The translations under genes and the position numbers were made by a program. 37,828 nt of DNA from Pseudomonadota bacterium (GTDB taxonomy: Bacteria > Pseudomonadota > Alphaproteobacteria > Sphingomonadales > Sphingomonadaceae), in the NCBI GenBank assembly GCA_021782155.1, contig JAJXVK010000001.1:1-37828 (forward strand). Direction: 5' to 3'. Positions 1 through 8,598 of this stretch are shown here, one piece after another; the stretch's first letter is position 1, and each line of letters starts with the position of its first letter. Below the pieces are notes generated by a model. It was not told where the DNA came from, ran no database searches, and worked only from the letters and a program-made list of their open reading frames with translations.

Positions 1-731
1 ATCACGCAACCCGCCTGGTCGGGAGCTGTGCAGGCGGGAAGGCCAAGGACAGGCAGGTCGTGCTGCGTCGAGACCGGCCAGCCGACGACGTAGGCCGCAA
101 TCACCCGCGTCGCCAGCGGCGTCCCCGCGACATGGTCCTTCAGCAGGCGCATCAGCTGCAGTGCGCCCTGGCTGTGTCCGGCGAGGATTACCGGCTGGTC
201 GGCTGGAAGGCTCGCGATGAAGTGGGCAAAGGCGTTCTCGAGGTCGCCATAGGCGAGGTCGAGCGCTTGCCGCGCCTCGGGCCTGGTGGTCAGGAAAACG
301 CCGAAGGTGGCTTCGCGGTAGCGCGGCGCCCACAGATCGGCCGAGCGGTTGAACGCGCTCGCCATGCCCCTCGCGAACAGGTCCGCGCGCTGGTTTGCCG
401 TGTGGTCGTCGAGCGGGGCGTTCCAGGTCCGGCGCGCAAAATAGCTCGTGGGGTTGATGAAGAACACGGCCGCGCGCGATCTCGGTGCTGAGCCCTGCGA
501 GATGCCCGAGGGCAACCATTGCGCGGGATCGCCCGACCCCATTCCGGGCCGCGCCAGCCACATCCTCGGATCGTCGTAGGCCCTGGCGGACAGGGGGGGG
601 AGCTGCTCGAACGGCACGCGCGGTACGAAGGCGAATTCGGCAAGCTGCATCGACCAGATGCGCAGCGCCAGCAACGAGGCCAGCGTCATCACCACCAGGA
701 CGGCGACGAAATAGAGGAACTTGCGAGCCAT
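1..731 (-). CDS. DUF3089 alpha/beta-hydrolase-like protein (partial, 3' end outside window)
   Basis: About 243 codons are visible from an ATG at 731, and the frame stays open to the window edge, so the C-terminus is missing. The N-terminus (residues about 4-24) is one hydrophobic segment, a signal anchor or uncleaved signal. Residues 90-97 read FFINPTSY and 134-141 WAPRYREA, both resembling conserved blocks of the DUF3089 family. Residues 185-189 are GHSQG, a serine-hydrolase nucleophile elbow with Ser187. The family is predicted to be lipase/esterase-like, but its substrate is unknown. It lies 28 bp downstream of the AI-2E-family permease gene on the same strand, so it is probably the last visible gene of the pyrE-pdxJ-acpS-lepB operon. 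The family call is fairly safe; the function is inferred. Confidence 0.75.
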   Translation of the reverse strand, partial: MARKFLYFVAVLVVMTLASLLALRIWSMQLAEFAFVPRVPFEQLPPLSARAYDDPRMWLARPGMGSGDPAQWLPSGISQGSAPRSRAAVFFINPTSYFARRTWNAPLDDHTANQRADLFARGMASAFNRSADLWAPRYREATFGVFLTTRPEARQALDLAYGDLENAFAHFIASLPADQPVILAGHSQGALQLMRLLKDHVAGTPLATRVIAAYVVGWPVSTQHDLPVLGLPACTAPDQAGCV

Positions 732-759
732 TGTCCGATCGTGCTCCGTTGCCCGCGTC

Positions 760-1821
760 TCAGGCCGCTTCGTCGCCGTGATGGCGGTTGGACTGACGCT
801 CGAGCGCGATCTTGACCATCGCCACGAAGGGGTCGGCGAGCGCGAGCCCGAGAATGCCGAACAGTACGCCGAAGATCAGCTGCATGCCGAGCACCAGCGC
901 GGGGGCAAGGTCGGCGGTCTTCTTTGCGACCATCGGCACGATCACGTTGCCGTCGACCGTCTGCACCACGAGGTAGACGATGATGCAGTAGATTCCCATG
1001 TCGGGTCCGCCGGAGAACCCGACGAGCACCATCAGCGTGCCCGAAATCGGCGCGCCGATGTTGGGCAGGAAGGCGAGCAGCCCGGTCAGCAGGCCGAGCA
1101 GCGCGGCCATCGGTACGCCGTAGATCGCCAGAAGCACGCCCGTCGCCACGCCTTCGACCGCCATGCCGAGGACCCGCCCGAACAGAAGCATGCGCAGCGA
1201 ACGGCTCATCCGCGCCGCGGTCTCCTCGAAATAGTCGCGTTCCCCGCGCGGCAGCATCCAGGCGACGCCGCGCCGGTAGAGCGCGGGTTCGAGCGCGATG
1301 TAGATGCCAAGGATCATGATCAGGAACAGCGTGGTCAGCCCGCCGAACACACCACCGATCCAGCGCGTCACCGAGCCGACCCCGCCCAGCGCCGAATCGA
1401 TAAGGCCGCGTACGTCGAGATGGGCGGCGTCAACGCCGTGCGCACGCGCGAGGTCGAGCAGGCGGGTCACCTGCGCCTGGACCACGGCGGGGAACTCGCC
1501 GGCCTGGGCTGCGATCTGGCTGCCGCCGAAGATCACCAGCCAGACGAGGAAGGCGGTCGCGGCGAGCAGCACGATGACTACCCGGATCGTGCGCGGCAGC
1601 GGCAGCACGCGGCCGATCAGCCGCGCGCCGCCATCGATCATCGCGGCGAAGACGATGCCGCCGAAGATCACCAGCAGCGGCTGGGCGAGCAGAACGACCA
1701 GCGCGAACAGCGCGGCCATGCCGATCCATACCGCGGCCTTCTTGGCCTCGCTGCGCACGGTCTCGTCGCGGATGTCGGTGGGGCCCGGTGCGCGGGGGCG
1801 GGATTCCTCGCTCGTGCTCAT
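760..1821 (-). CDS. AI-2E family transporter (PerM/UPF0118-type permease)
   Basis: This 353-residue membrane protein has a short charged N-terminus, paired hydrophobic helices at about 31-62 and 78-102, a soluble middle section (about 105-150), and five or so further helices. That is the usual layout of the AI-2E exporter/PerM family. The C-terminal half carries family-like blocks, such as FLPNIGAPISG and a segment reading DGNVIVPMV. Members move small solutes across the inner membrane; autoinducer-2 or sodium antiport has been proposed for some, but the substrate here cannot be read from sequence. The ATG at 1821 overlaps the lepB stop by 4 bp (ATGA), which fixes the start and indicates translational coupling. 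Longer upstream extensions of this frame lie inside lepB and are not plausible. Confidence 0.88.
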   Translation of the reverse strand: MSTSEESRPRAPGPTDIRDETVRSEAKKAAVWIGMAALFALVVLLAQPLLVIFGGIVFAAMIDGGARLIGRVLPLPRTIRVVIVLLAATAFLVWLVIFGGSQIAAQAGEFPAVVQAQVTRLLDLARAHGVDAAHLDVRGLIDSALGGVGSVTRWIGGVFGGLTTLFLIMILGIYIALEPALYRRGVAWMLPRGERDYFEETAARMSRSLRMLLFGRVLGMAVEGVATGVLLAIYGVPMAALLGLLTGLLAFLPNIGAPISGTLMVLVGFSGGPDMGIYCIIVYLVVQTVDGNVIVPMVAKKTADLAPALVLGMQLIFGVLFGILGLALADPFVAMVKIALERQSNRHHGDEAA

Positions 1822-2759
1822 GGCGCCTTCCTGTGCTGATCGAGCGCCGGGTGCAAGCTGGTCAGTGCGCGATAGCCGCGCGCCGCGCGCCACCATGACA
1901 TCGGGTTCCAGCCCTCGCTGCCGTCGAGCGAGAAGGTGACGAACTCGGCCCGCCCGCCCACGTCGGACAGCGGCACCGGCCCGCCCAACCCCTTTTCCGA
2001 AACCGGCACGCGGCTGTCGGCCGAGACGTCGCGGTTGTCGCCCATCAGGAACACTTGGCCCGGCGGCACCCGGATCTCGGGATAGTCGTCGAGCGGCGAG
2101 CCCTGCCTGAGGTCGATCACACTGTAGCTCGCGCCGTTGGGCATCGTCTCGCGCAGGATCGGCAGTTCGCAGAAGTCGTGCCCCTGCGCGTCGCGGAAGC
2201 GCAGGCCGGGGTATTCGGACGGGTCGCAGGGCTGGTTGGCGTCGACCGGCAGGTCGAGCGGCGGCTCCACCTGTTGCGGCACGGGCCTGCCGTTGAGCAC
2301 GATCTGGCCGTTGACCACCGCGATCCGGTCGCCGGGCAGCGCGACGACGCGCTTGATGTAGTCCTCGTTGCCGCCGCGCGGCACCACGATCACGATGTCG
2401 CCGTACTTGGGATTGCGCGGGAACAGGCGCCAATGGCCGCGTGGCAGCAGGTGGAAGGAGACTGACGACCAGTTCCAGCCATAGGGATACTTCGCCACCA
2501 CCAGCCGATCGCCCACCAGCAGGTTTGGCATCATCGAGGTAGAGGGGATATAGAAGGGCTTGGCGATGAAGGTGTGGAAGCCAAGCACCGCCAGCAGCAT
2601 GAATACCAGCCCGCGCAACTCGCCCCACCAGTCGACATGCGCTTCGCCGTCGTCGTCAGCGACCTGCCCGGGGACGCCGTATTCGGTGTCTCCGCCAGGT
2701 GGCGACTCCGGCGGGGACACCGAATACGGTGTCCCTTCAGGCTTGCTCTCATCGCTCAC
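1818..2759 (-). CDS. lepB: Signal peptidase I
   Basis: The 313-residue inner-membrane protease cleaves signal peptides from secreted pre-proteins. One transmembrane helix (about 49-67) is followed by the serine motif [14 protein letters not shown], with nucleophile Ser75, and the lysine motif [13 protein letters not shown], with general base Lys136. The conserved GDNRD box appears later as [14 protein letters not shown]. Only one N-terminal helix is seen, as in many alphaproteobacterial LepB proteins. Residues 9-30, before the helix, are encoded by a near-perfect palindromic DNA repeat (see the repeat at 2671-2735) and look like an in-frame insertion into a tolerant cytosolic tail. The gene overlaps acpS upstream and the permease gene downstream by 4 bp each. 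In many relatives rnc and era follow lepB; here they do not follow immediately. Confidence 0.95.
   Translation of the reverse strand: MSDESKPEGTPYSVSPPESPPGGDTEYGVPGQVADDDGEAHVDWWGELRGLVFMLLAVLGFHTFIAKPFYIPSTSMMPNLLVGDRLVVAKYPYGWNWSSVSFHLLPRGHWRLFPRNPKYGDIVIVVPRGGNEDYIKRVVALPGDRIAVVNGQIVLNGRPVPQQVEPPLDLPVDANQPCDPSEYPGLRFRDAQGHDFCELPILRETMPNGASYSVIDLRQGSPLDDYPEIRVPPGQVFLMGDNRDVSADSRVPVSEKGLGGPVPLSDVGGRAEFVTFSLDGSEGWNPMSWWRAARGYRALTSLHPALDQHRKAP
2671..2735. repeat. Palindromic repeat inside the lepB reading frame
   Basis: The two arms, 2671-2696 and 2710-2735, are inverted copies matching at 24 of 26 positions around a 13-nt centre. Each arm is itself a small palindrome: GACACCG and CGGTGTC around a 4-nt AATA/TATT core (one base differs in the left arm). 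The unit is therefore a double palindrome. It is read in frame by lepB as residues 9-30 without a stop. This resembles in-frame palindromic elements such as those known in Rickettsia. Whether it is a dispersed repeat in this genome cannot be judged from one copy. Confidence 0.8.
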
Positions 2760-3157
2760 AGCGCGCGCGCCTCTATCACCACGAAGGCCTGCGCCCAGGG
2801 ATGGTCATCGGTCAGCGTCAAGTGGACCACCGCCTCGTGCCCCTCGGGCGTGATCGCCGCGAGCCGCGCCGCCGCGCCGCCGGTCAGCGCCAGCGTGGGC
2901 GCGCCCGAACGTGCGTTGACCACGCCGATGTCCTTCATGAACACTCCCGCCTTGAAGCCGGTGCCGACCGCCTTGGAGAACGCTTCCTTGGCGGCGAAGC
3001 GCTTCGCATAGGTTCCCGCGCGCGTGAACGGACGTTTGGCGGCCTTGGCGCGCTCGACCTCTGTGAACACGCGCAGCTCGAAACGCTCGCCGAAGCGTTC
3101 GAGCGAGGCCTGGATGCGCTCGATGTTGCAGAGGTCGGAGCCGATGGCGATGATCAC
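2756..3157 (-). CDS. acpS: Holo-[acyl-carrier-protein] synthase
   Basis: AcpS transfers the 4'-phosphopantetheine arm of coenzyme A to a serine of apo-ACP, activating it for fatty acid synthesis. The 133-residue length fits the small trimeric AcpS type. The metal-binding motif is visible at the start, [13 protein letters not shown] with Asp8, and the second conserved box is [11 protein letters not shown] with Glu58 after Lys57. The start ATG at 3157 overlaps the end of pdxJ by 4 bp, and its stop overlaps the lepB start by 4 bp. pdxJ-acpS-lepB is a familiar order in proteobacteria. No anomalies are seen. Confidence 0.95.
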   Translation of the reverse strand: MIIAIGSDLCNIERIQASLERFGERFELRVFTEVERAKAAKRPFTRAGTYAKRFAAKEAFSKAVGTGFKAGVFMKDIGVVNARSGAPTLALTGGAAARLAAITPEGHEAVVHLTLTDDHPWAQAFVVIEARAL

Positions 3158-3897
3158 CGCGCCGAATCCATCAGATCGCGCATCCGCCGCAAACTCGCTT
3201 CCAGCCCGACGAAGATCGCCTCGCCGATCAGGAAGTGCCCGATGTTGAGCTCGGCGACCTGCGGGATCGCGGCGATGGGCACCACATTGTCGTAAGTGAG
3301 CCCATGGCCCGCGTGGGGCTCGATCCCGTTCTTCGCCGCCAATGCGGCCATGTCGGCAATGCGCTTGAGTTCCACCGCGCGTTCCTCGCCAGTGAGGTTG
3401 GCATATTCGCCGGTGTGGAACTCGACCACCGGGGCCTTGAGCTTCAAGGCCGCCTCGACCTGCCGCGCATCAGGTTCGATGAACAGGCTGACGCGGATGC
3501 CCGCATCGGACAGCCGCGCCACCAGCGGTGCAAGCCGATCGAACTGCCCGGCGGCGTCGAGCCCGCCCTCGGTGGTGCGCTCTTCGCGCTTTTCGGGGAC
3601 GATGCAGGCGGCGTGCGGCCTGTGGCGCAGCGCGATGGCGACCATCTCCTCGGTCGCCGCCATTTCCAGGTTCAGCGGCAGGTCGGTCGCGGCCATGATC
3701 CGCGCGATGTCCTCGTCGCGGATGTGGCGCCGGTCCTCGCGCAAGTGCGCGGTAATGCCGTCGGCGCCAGCGGCGACGATCGCCTCGACCGCACGCGCCG
3801 GATCGGGATTGTCACCGCCGCGCGCGTTACGGACCGTGGCGATGTGGTCGATGTTGACGCCGAGACGCAGCTTGCCGGGGTTGAGGGTGCTCGACAT
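3154..3897 (-). CDS. pdxJ: Pyridoxine 5'-phosphate synthase
   Basis: PdxJ condenses 1-deoxyxylulose 5-phosphate with 3-amino-2-oxopropyl phosphate to make pyridoxine 5'-phosphate, the last step of DXP-dependent vitamin B6 synthesis. The 247-residue TIM-barrel protein shows the N-terminal signature [15 protein letters not shown] at about residues 13-27, a VEFHTGEYA block, and the late GHGLTYDNV motif. The ATG at 3897 is preferred because family similarity begins a few residues later; an upstream extension would only add Arg/Pro-rich sequence. It sits 28 bp after pyrE and overlaps acpS, placing it second in the operon. Length and motifs are normal for the family. Confidence 0.95.
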   Translation of the reverse strand: MSSTLNPGKLRLGVNIDHIATVRNARGGDNPDPARAVEAIVAAGADGITAHLREDRRHIRDEDIARIMAATDLPLNLEMAATEEMVAIALRHRPHAACIVPEKREERTTEGGLDAAGQFDRLAPLVARLSDAGIRVSLFIEPDARQVEAALKLKAPVVEFHTGEYANLTGEERAVELKRIADMAALAAKNGIEPHAGHGLTYDNVVPIAAIPQVAELNIGHFLIGEAIFVGLEASLRRMRDLMDSAR

Positions 3898-3925
3898 GCC
3901 TTGGATCCTTCGGGACTTGGCTACT

Positions 3926-4510
3926 TCAGGGTTTGGCGCGGCTGCCCGGCTTGACCGCGGGTTTGGCGGCAAGCTCGGGCGGCAGTTCGTCCTCCGCATA
4001 GGTCGGGAAGTTGAGCGCGACGAGCGGGAAGAACGGCACGCCCAGGTCGACCGTCCCGGCCGAGCGGTCGACCAGCGCGGCCGCGGCGATCACTTCGCCG
4101 CCCGCCTGCTCGATCGCGCGGATCGCCTCGCGGCTGGAAAGGCCGGTGGTGACCACGTCCTCGACCATCAGCACCTTGTCGCCCGGTTCGAGGCTGAAGC
4201 CGCGGCGCAGCTCGAATGTGCCGTCGGGCCGCTCGACGAACATCGCCTCCACGCCCAGCGCGCGCCCCATCTCGTGGCCGATGATCACCCCGCCCATCGC
4301 CGGCGAAACGACCTTGCCGATCTGCTGGCGCACCTCGCGCGGCATCTTCTGGGCGAGCGCTGCGGCGAGGCGCGAAGCGCGCATCGGATCCATCAGCACG
4401 CGCGCGCATTGCAGGTAGTGCGCGCTGTGCCGGCCCGAGGAGAGCAGGAAATGCCCTTCGAGCAGCGCCTGGCTCGCTCGGAATTCGGCGAGAACCTCTT
4501 CGTCTTGCAT
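3926..4510 (-). CDS. pyrE: Orotate phosphoribosyltransferase
   Basis: PyrE joins orotate to PRPP to give orotidine 5'-monophosphate in pyrimidine synthesis. The 194-residue protein has the early block [19 protein letters not shown] and the PRPP-binding loop [13 protein letters not shown], typical of type I phosphoribosyltransferases. The C-terminus is a short Lys/Pro-rich tail. The ATG at 4510 is chosen because the conserved fold starts within a few residues; an upstream in-frame ATG at 4615 would add 35 non-conserved residues overlapping the promoter region. It is the first gene of the minus-strand operon and is divergent from coxB. Confidence 0.95.
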   Translation of the reverse strand: MQDEEVLAEFRASQALLEGHFLLSSGRHSAHYLQCARVLMDPMRASRLAAALAQKMPREVRQQIGKVVSPAMGGVIIGHEMGRALGVEAMFVERPDGTFELRRGFSLEPGDKVLMVEDVVTTGLSSREAIRAIEQAGGEVIAAAALVDRSAGTVDLGVPFFPLVALNFPTYAEDELPPELAAKPAVKPGSRAKP

Positions 4511-4697
4511 GGTTGGAGAATCTTCCCTGATTTCGTCGCCGGTCCATAGACGGCGACGTTGCGCTAGGTCAAAAATCGCCGTAGGGGCGGTTGAGTGGAC
4601 GGGCAAGTCATGCAATTACGCTAATATGCCCTCCGGTATATCGAGCAGGGGCGCGCTATCCCAAGGCGCCGAACAGGGACAGGTGGAAACAACGGCG
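4511..4697. promoter_or_regulatory. Divergent pyrE/coxB promoter region
   Basis: This 187-bp gap separates the divergent pyrE and coxB starts. On the minus strand, TTGACC (4567-4572) and TCTATG (4545-4550), 16 bp apart, make a plausible sigma-70 promoter for pyrE. Toward coxB there is an A/T-richer patch with TAATAT at 4622-4627 and CAATTA at 4613-4618, the latter 16 bp after TTGAGT (4591-4596). None is a strong consensus match. The assignments are inferences from spacing only. Confidence 0.35.
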
Positions 4698-5783
4698 ATG
4701 AGTCTTTCCCACACCATGCGAATCTTCGGAAAAGCGGCGCGTGCCGCGGGCCTCGCGCTCGCCCTGACCGTCGCTCCTCAGGCACTGGCGCAGGCAGCGG
4801 CTCCCGCAGCCGCCCCCGTCGAAGCGCCGATGGCGGCCGCAGCGCCGAGCGCGGCTGCCAGCGATTCGGCGGCTGCCAAGAGCGGCGCGACCTATACCCC
4901 GCAGAAGCCCACTCCGGGCATCGGCATGCCGGTCGATGGTGGCGTCACCTTCCAGAAGCAGTTTTCTCCGACCGGGCAGGAAGCCCTGGCGATGAACGAT
5001 TACGTGCTGCTGCCGATCATCGTCGCGATCACGATCTTCGTGCTCATCCTGCTTCTGGTGGTGATTGCGCGTTTCAATCGCCGCGCGAACCCGGTCGCTT
5101 CGAAGACCGCGCACAACACCATGATCGAAGTGGTCTGGACGCTCGTCCCGGTGCTGATCCTGGTGGTGATCGCGGTTCCCTCGATCCGCCTGCTCGCGAA
5201 CCAGTACAAGGCCCCGCCGAAGAACGCGCTGACCGTCAAGGTCACCGGCTACCAGTGGTACTGGGGCTATACCTATCCCGACAACGGCGGGTTCGAGGTC
5301 ATTTCGTACATGCTCAACACTCCCGGCCAGCCGGTTGTGAACCCCGGCGTGCGCGAAGACGGCTCCAAGCCCTGGGACGGCCCCGAGCATCTCGAGGTCG
5401 ACAACCGGATGGTTGTGCCCGCCGGCGTCCCGATCCGTCTGCAGACCACCGGCGCCGACGTGATCCACTCGTTCGCGGTGCCCTCGCTGTGGTTCAAGCT
5501 CGACGCGATCCCGGGCCGCATCAACGAGAAGCTGCTCTTCATCGACAAGCCGGGCGTCTATTACGGCCAGTGCTCCGAACTGTGCGGCGACAAGCACGGC
5601 TACATGCCGATCGCCGTCGAGGCGGTGTCGATGCCGGTGTTCAACGACTGGGTGAAGCAGCAGGGCGGCCAGGTGAACGCCTCGATCGAGGGTGAACAAG
5701 GCGTTGCCGCTCCGGCCCCCGCCGCTCCGGCTCCCGCGGCCGGCGCTCCCGCTCCCGCCGCGTCCGCGGCTCCTTCCGCCTGA
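4698..5783 (+). CDS. coxB: Cytochrome c oxidase subunit II
   Basis: Subunit II of the aa3 oxidase takes electrons from cytochrome c at a dinuclear CuA centre. The 361-residue protein has a signal peptide ending near the AQA at 31-33, two transmembrane helices (about 102-124 and 143-163), the aromatic YQWYWGYTY patch (185-193), and a complete CuA site: His257, then Cys292, Glu294, Cys296, His300 and Met303. The tails are low-complexity Ala/Pro/Ser at both ends of the mature protein (about 33-63 and 336-361). The ATG at 4698 is chosen because it directly precedes the signal peptide; an ATG at 4716 is an alternative. ctaD follows 36 bp later. Confidence 0.95.
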   Translation: MSLSHTMRIFGKAARAAGLALALTVAPQALAQAAAPAAAPVEAPMAAAAPSAAASDSAAAKSGATYTPQKPTPGIGMPVDGGVTFQKQFSPTGQEALAMNDYVLLPIIVAITIFVLILLLVVIARFNRRANPVASKTAHNTMIEVVWTLVPVLILVVIAVPSIRLLANQYKAPPKNALTVKVTGYQWYWGYTYPDNGGFEVISYMLNTPGQPVVNPGVREDGSKPWDGPEHLEVDNRMVVPAGVPIRLQTTGADVIHSFAVPSLWFKLDAIPGRINEKLLFIDKPGVYYGQCSELCGDKHGYMPIAVEAVSMPVFNDWVKQQGGQVNASIEGEQGVAAPAPAAPAPAAGAPAPAASAAPSA

Positions 5784-5819
5784 GCCCAGAAGCAATCGAA
5801 AAGGACAGGGTCCAAACTC

Positions 5820-7514
5820 ATGGCTACCATTCCTGCCGGCACCGAGGGCTTCCAGGCCCACCACGATGACCACGCGCACGACCACGACCACAAGCCGGGT
5901 TTCTTCGCGCGCTGGTTCATGTCGACCAACCACAAGGACATCGGCACGCTCTACCTGATCTTCGCGATCATGGCGGGCGTGATCGGTGGCGCCGTATCGG
6001 GCATCATGCGCGCCGAACTCGCCGCGCCGGGTATCCAGTATCTCGGCTGGTGGGCAAGCTTCCTTGGCGAGAACGGCAAGGACTTCACCACGACGCTGCA
6101 CCTGTGGAACGTCCTGATCACCGCGCACGGCCTGATCATGGTGTTCTTCCTGGTCATGCCGGCGATGATCGGCGGATTCGGCAACTGGTTCGTTCCGATC
6201 ATGATCGGCGCGCCCGACATGGCCTTTCCGCGCATGAACAACATCTCGTTCTGGCTGACCGTCGCGGGCTTCACCTCGCTGATGATCTCCGCTTTCGTGC
6301 CCGGAGACGTCGCCGGCCACGGTGCGGGTACCGGCTGGACCGTCTATGCGCCGCTGTCGACCTATGGCTCGCCCGGGCCAGCGGTCGACTTCGCGATCTT
6401 CTCGCTGCACCTTGCCGGTGCTGCCTCGATCATGGGCGCGATCAACTTCATCACAACCATCCTCAACATGCGCGCGCCGGGCATGACGCTGCACAAGATG
6501 CCGCTGTTCGTGTGGTCGATCCTCGTCACCGCGTTCCTGCTGCTGCTGGCGCTGCCGGTGCTCGCCGCGGCGATCACCATGCTGATCACCGACCGCAACT
6601 TCGGCACGACCTTCTTCGATCCGTCGGGTGGCGGCGATCCGGTGCTCTATCAGCACCTGTTCTGGTTCTTCGGCCACCCCGAGGTGTACATCATGATCCT
6701 GCCGGGCTTCGGCATGATCAGCCAGATCATCTCGACTTTCTCGAAAAAGCCTGTGTTCGGCTACCTCGGCATGGCCTACGCCATGGTCGCGATCGGTGTG
6801 GTCGGCTTCATCGTCTGGGCCCACCACATGTACACCACTGGCCTGTCTGAGGACGTGAAGATGTACTTCACCGCGGCGACGATGGTCATCGCGGTGCCCA
6901 CCGGCATCAAGATCTTCTCGTGGATCGCGACGATGTGGGGCGGATCGCTGGAGTTCAAGAGCCCGCTGGTCTGGGCGATCGGCTTCATCTTCCTGTTCAC
7001 CGTCGGCGGCGTGACCGGCGTGGTGCTCGCCAACGGCGGGATCGACGACAACCTCCAGGACACCTACTACGTGGTCGGCCACTTCCACTACGTGCTGTCG
7101 CTGGGTGCCGTCACCGCGCTGTTCGCGGGCTTCTACTACTGGTTCCCGAAGATGAGCGGGCGGATGCACTCCGAACTGCTCAGCCACATCCAGTTCTGGA
7201 TCTTCTTCGTCGGCGTGAACCTGATCTTCTTCCCGATGCACTTCCTGGGTGTTCAGGGCATGCCGCGCAGGTATCCCGACTACACTCCGGCGTTCGCCTA
7301 TTGGAACCACATCTCGACGATCGGCTACATGATCATGTCGGTCTCGGTCGTGATCTTCTTCGTGAACATCATCTACGCGTTCGTCGCGGGCAAGAAGGCC
7401 GCACCGAACTACTGGGGCGAAGGCGCGACCACGCTGGAGTGGACGCTGTCGAGCCCGCCGCCGTTCCACCAGTTCGAGACCCTGCCGGTCATCGACGAAC
7501 TGGCTCATCACTGA
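5820..7514 (+). CDS. ctaD: Cytochrome c oxidase subunit I
   Basis: This is the catalytic subunit of the proton-pumping aa3 oxidase: heme a, heme a3 and CuB in twelve transmembrane helices. The 564-residue protein shows all ligands: His103 and His423 (heme a), His421 (heme a3), and His286, His335 and His336 (CuB). Tyr290 is in the GHPEVYI motif, which also carries the D-channel glutamate of A1-type oxidases. The first 24 residues include a His/Asp-rich stretch (14-24) ahead of the conserved [15 protein letters not shown] block. A hairpin terminator follows the stop, suggesting that much of the coxB-ctaD message ends there. Confidence 0.98.
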   Translation: MATIPAGTEGFQAHHDDHAHDHDHKPGFFARWFMSTNHKDIGTLYLIFAIMAGVIGGAVSGIMRAELAAPGIQYLGWWASFLGENGKDFTTTLHLWNVLITAHGLIMVFFLVMPAMIGGFGNWFVPIMIGAPDMAFPRMNNISFWLTVAGFTSLMISAFVPGDVAGHGAGTGWTVYAPLSTYGSPGPAVDFAIFSLHLAGAASIMGAINFITTILNMRAPGMTLHKMPLFVWSILVTAFLLLLALPVLAAAITMLITDRNFGTTFFDPSGGGDPVLYQHLFWFFGHPEVYIMILPGFGMISQIISTFSKKPVFGYLGMAYAMVAIGVVGFIVWAHHMYTTGLSEDVKMYFTAATMVIAVPTGIKIFSWIATMWGGSLEFKSPLVWAIGFIFLFTVGGVTGVVLANGGIDDNLQDTYYVVGHFHYVLSLGAVTALFAGFYYWFPKMSGRMHSELLSHIQFWIFFVGVNLIFFPMHFLGVQGMPRRYPDYTPAFAYWNHISTIGYMIMSVSVVIFFVNIIYAFVAGKKAAPNYWGEGATTLEWTLSSPPPFHQFETLPVIDELAHH

Positions 7515-7541
7515 GCCGGCACGGAAACGGACCGAACCGCA

Positions 7542-7576
7542 CACCCCGGTCCCGATGGGCCGGGGTGTTCGCTTTT
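7542..7576 (+). terminator. Rho-independent terminator after ctaD
   Basis: CACCCCGG (7542-7549) pairs with CCGGGGTG (7560-7567). An additional CCC/GGG inside extends the stem around a GAT loop, and a T-rich tract (TTCGCTTTT) follows. It lies 28 bp after the ctaD stop and before the epoxide-hydrolase-like gene, so it probably separates or attenuates transcription between coxB-ctaD and the downstream assembly genes. Confidence 0.7.
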
Positions 7577-7614
7577 CCAGAGGCCCTGGCGAAGGAAAGC
7601 CGGAAGACATCGCG

Positions 7615-8598
7615 ATGGTCGAAATGCGCAGGATCGATGCCGGCGAACTGACGCTGCGCGCGGCCGTGGCGGGCGAGGGCCCGCTGGTCGTGATGGTCCA
7701 CGGCTTTCCCGAGAGCTGGTATTCGTGGCGTCACCAGATCGGCCCTGTGGCGGAGGCCGGCTTTACGGTCTGCGCGATCGACGTGCGCGGCTACGGCGGA
7801 TCGGACAAGCCGCACGAGGTCCCGGCCTATTCGCTTGAGCACATCGTTTCCGACGTGGTCGGCGTGGCGCACGCGCTTTCGCCCCGAGCGCCCGCGATCC
7901 TCGTCGGGCATGACTGGGGCGCGCCGATCGTTTGGAACTCGGCGTTGACCAACCCCGATCGGTTCCGCGCGGTCGCCGGCCTGTCGGTGCCCTTCGCGGG
8001 CGTACCGCAGCGCCCCTTCACCGAGGTGTTCCGCGAACATTTCACGTCCAGGGGCCGGTTCTTCTACCAGGAATACTTCCAGCAGCCTGGCGTCGCCGAA
8101 GCCGAGGCCGAAGCCGATCCGCGCGCCTTCGTGCGGCGCATGATGTATTCGATCTCGGGCGATGTGCCCGAGGGCGACTACTGGGACAAGCCGGCAGGTG
8201 CGACCTTCCTCGACGGTCTGCCCGACGTGACCGATCCCGAGGGCCTGCCCGGCTGGCTGTCGGACACGGATCTTTCGTTCTACGCAGCCGAGTTCAAGGC
8301 CTCGGGTTTCCGCGGACCCCTGAACCGTTATCGCAACCACGAGGCCGATTATGAATGGCTGCAGGGCTGGCAGGGCAAGCGCATCGAGAGCCCTGCGCTG
8401 TTCATCGGCGGCAGCCGCGATCCCGCGACGACGCTGTTCGGCGCGGTTGCCGACCCGGTGGCGATGATGCGCATGTTTGCTCCCAGGGTCGAAGGCCACG
8501 TACTCGAAGGCTGCGGCCACTGGACGCAGCAGGAGCGCCCAGCAGAGGTCAACGCGCTGCTGCTCGACTGGCTTGCACGGCTCGAATCCGCTAACTGA
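7615..8598 (+). CDS. Alpha/beta hydrolase, epoxide-hydrolase-like
   Basis: This 327-residue cytosolic alpha/beta hydrolase carries the markers of soluble epoxide hydrolases: the oxyanion-hole motif HGFPESW at 29-35 and the nucleophile elbow GHDWGA at 98-103, with aspartate (Asp100) as nucleophile rather than serine. A C-terminal GHWTQQERP supplies the catalytic histidine. Haloalkane dehalogenases and fluoroacetate dehalogenases share parts of this pattern, so the substrate is not settled. The ATG at 7615 has a GAAGGAAAG ribosome-binding site upstream; ATG 7624 is an alternative. It lies after the ctaD terminator, and its TGA overlaps the ctaB ATG by 1 bp, so it is translationally coupled to heme O synthase despite no known link to oxidase assembly. 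Confidence 0.85.
   Translation: MVEMRRIDAGELTLRAAVAGEGPLVVMVHGFPESWYSWRHQIGPVAEAGFTVCAIDVRGYGGSDKPHEVPAYSLEHIVSDVVGVAHALSPRAPAILVGHDWGAPIVWNSALTNPDRFRAVAGLSVPFAGVPQRPFTEVFREHFTSRGRFFYQEYFQQPGVAEAEAEADPRAFVRRMMYSISGDVPEGDYWDKPAGATFLDGLPDVTDPEGLPGWLSDTDLSFYAAEFKASGFRGPLNRYRNHEADYEWLQGWQGKRIESPALFIGGSRDPATTLFGAVADPVAMMRMFAPRVEGHVLEGCGHWTQQERPAEVNALLLDWLARLESAN

Noticed and set aside
760-2628. A 622-codon frame that joins the permease to sequence inside lepB
   Set aside because: The upstream part is lepB read in the wrong frame; the permease start at 1821 overlaps the lepB stop and gives a normal family length.
4656-7610. Open frame of 984 codons on the minus strand across coxB and ctaD
   Set aside because: It is antisense to two fully verified oxidase genes, its translation is His/Asp/Arg-rich without any domain, and long antisense frames are expected at this GC content.
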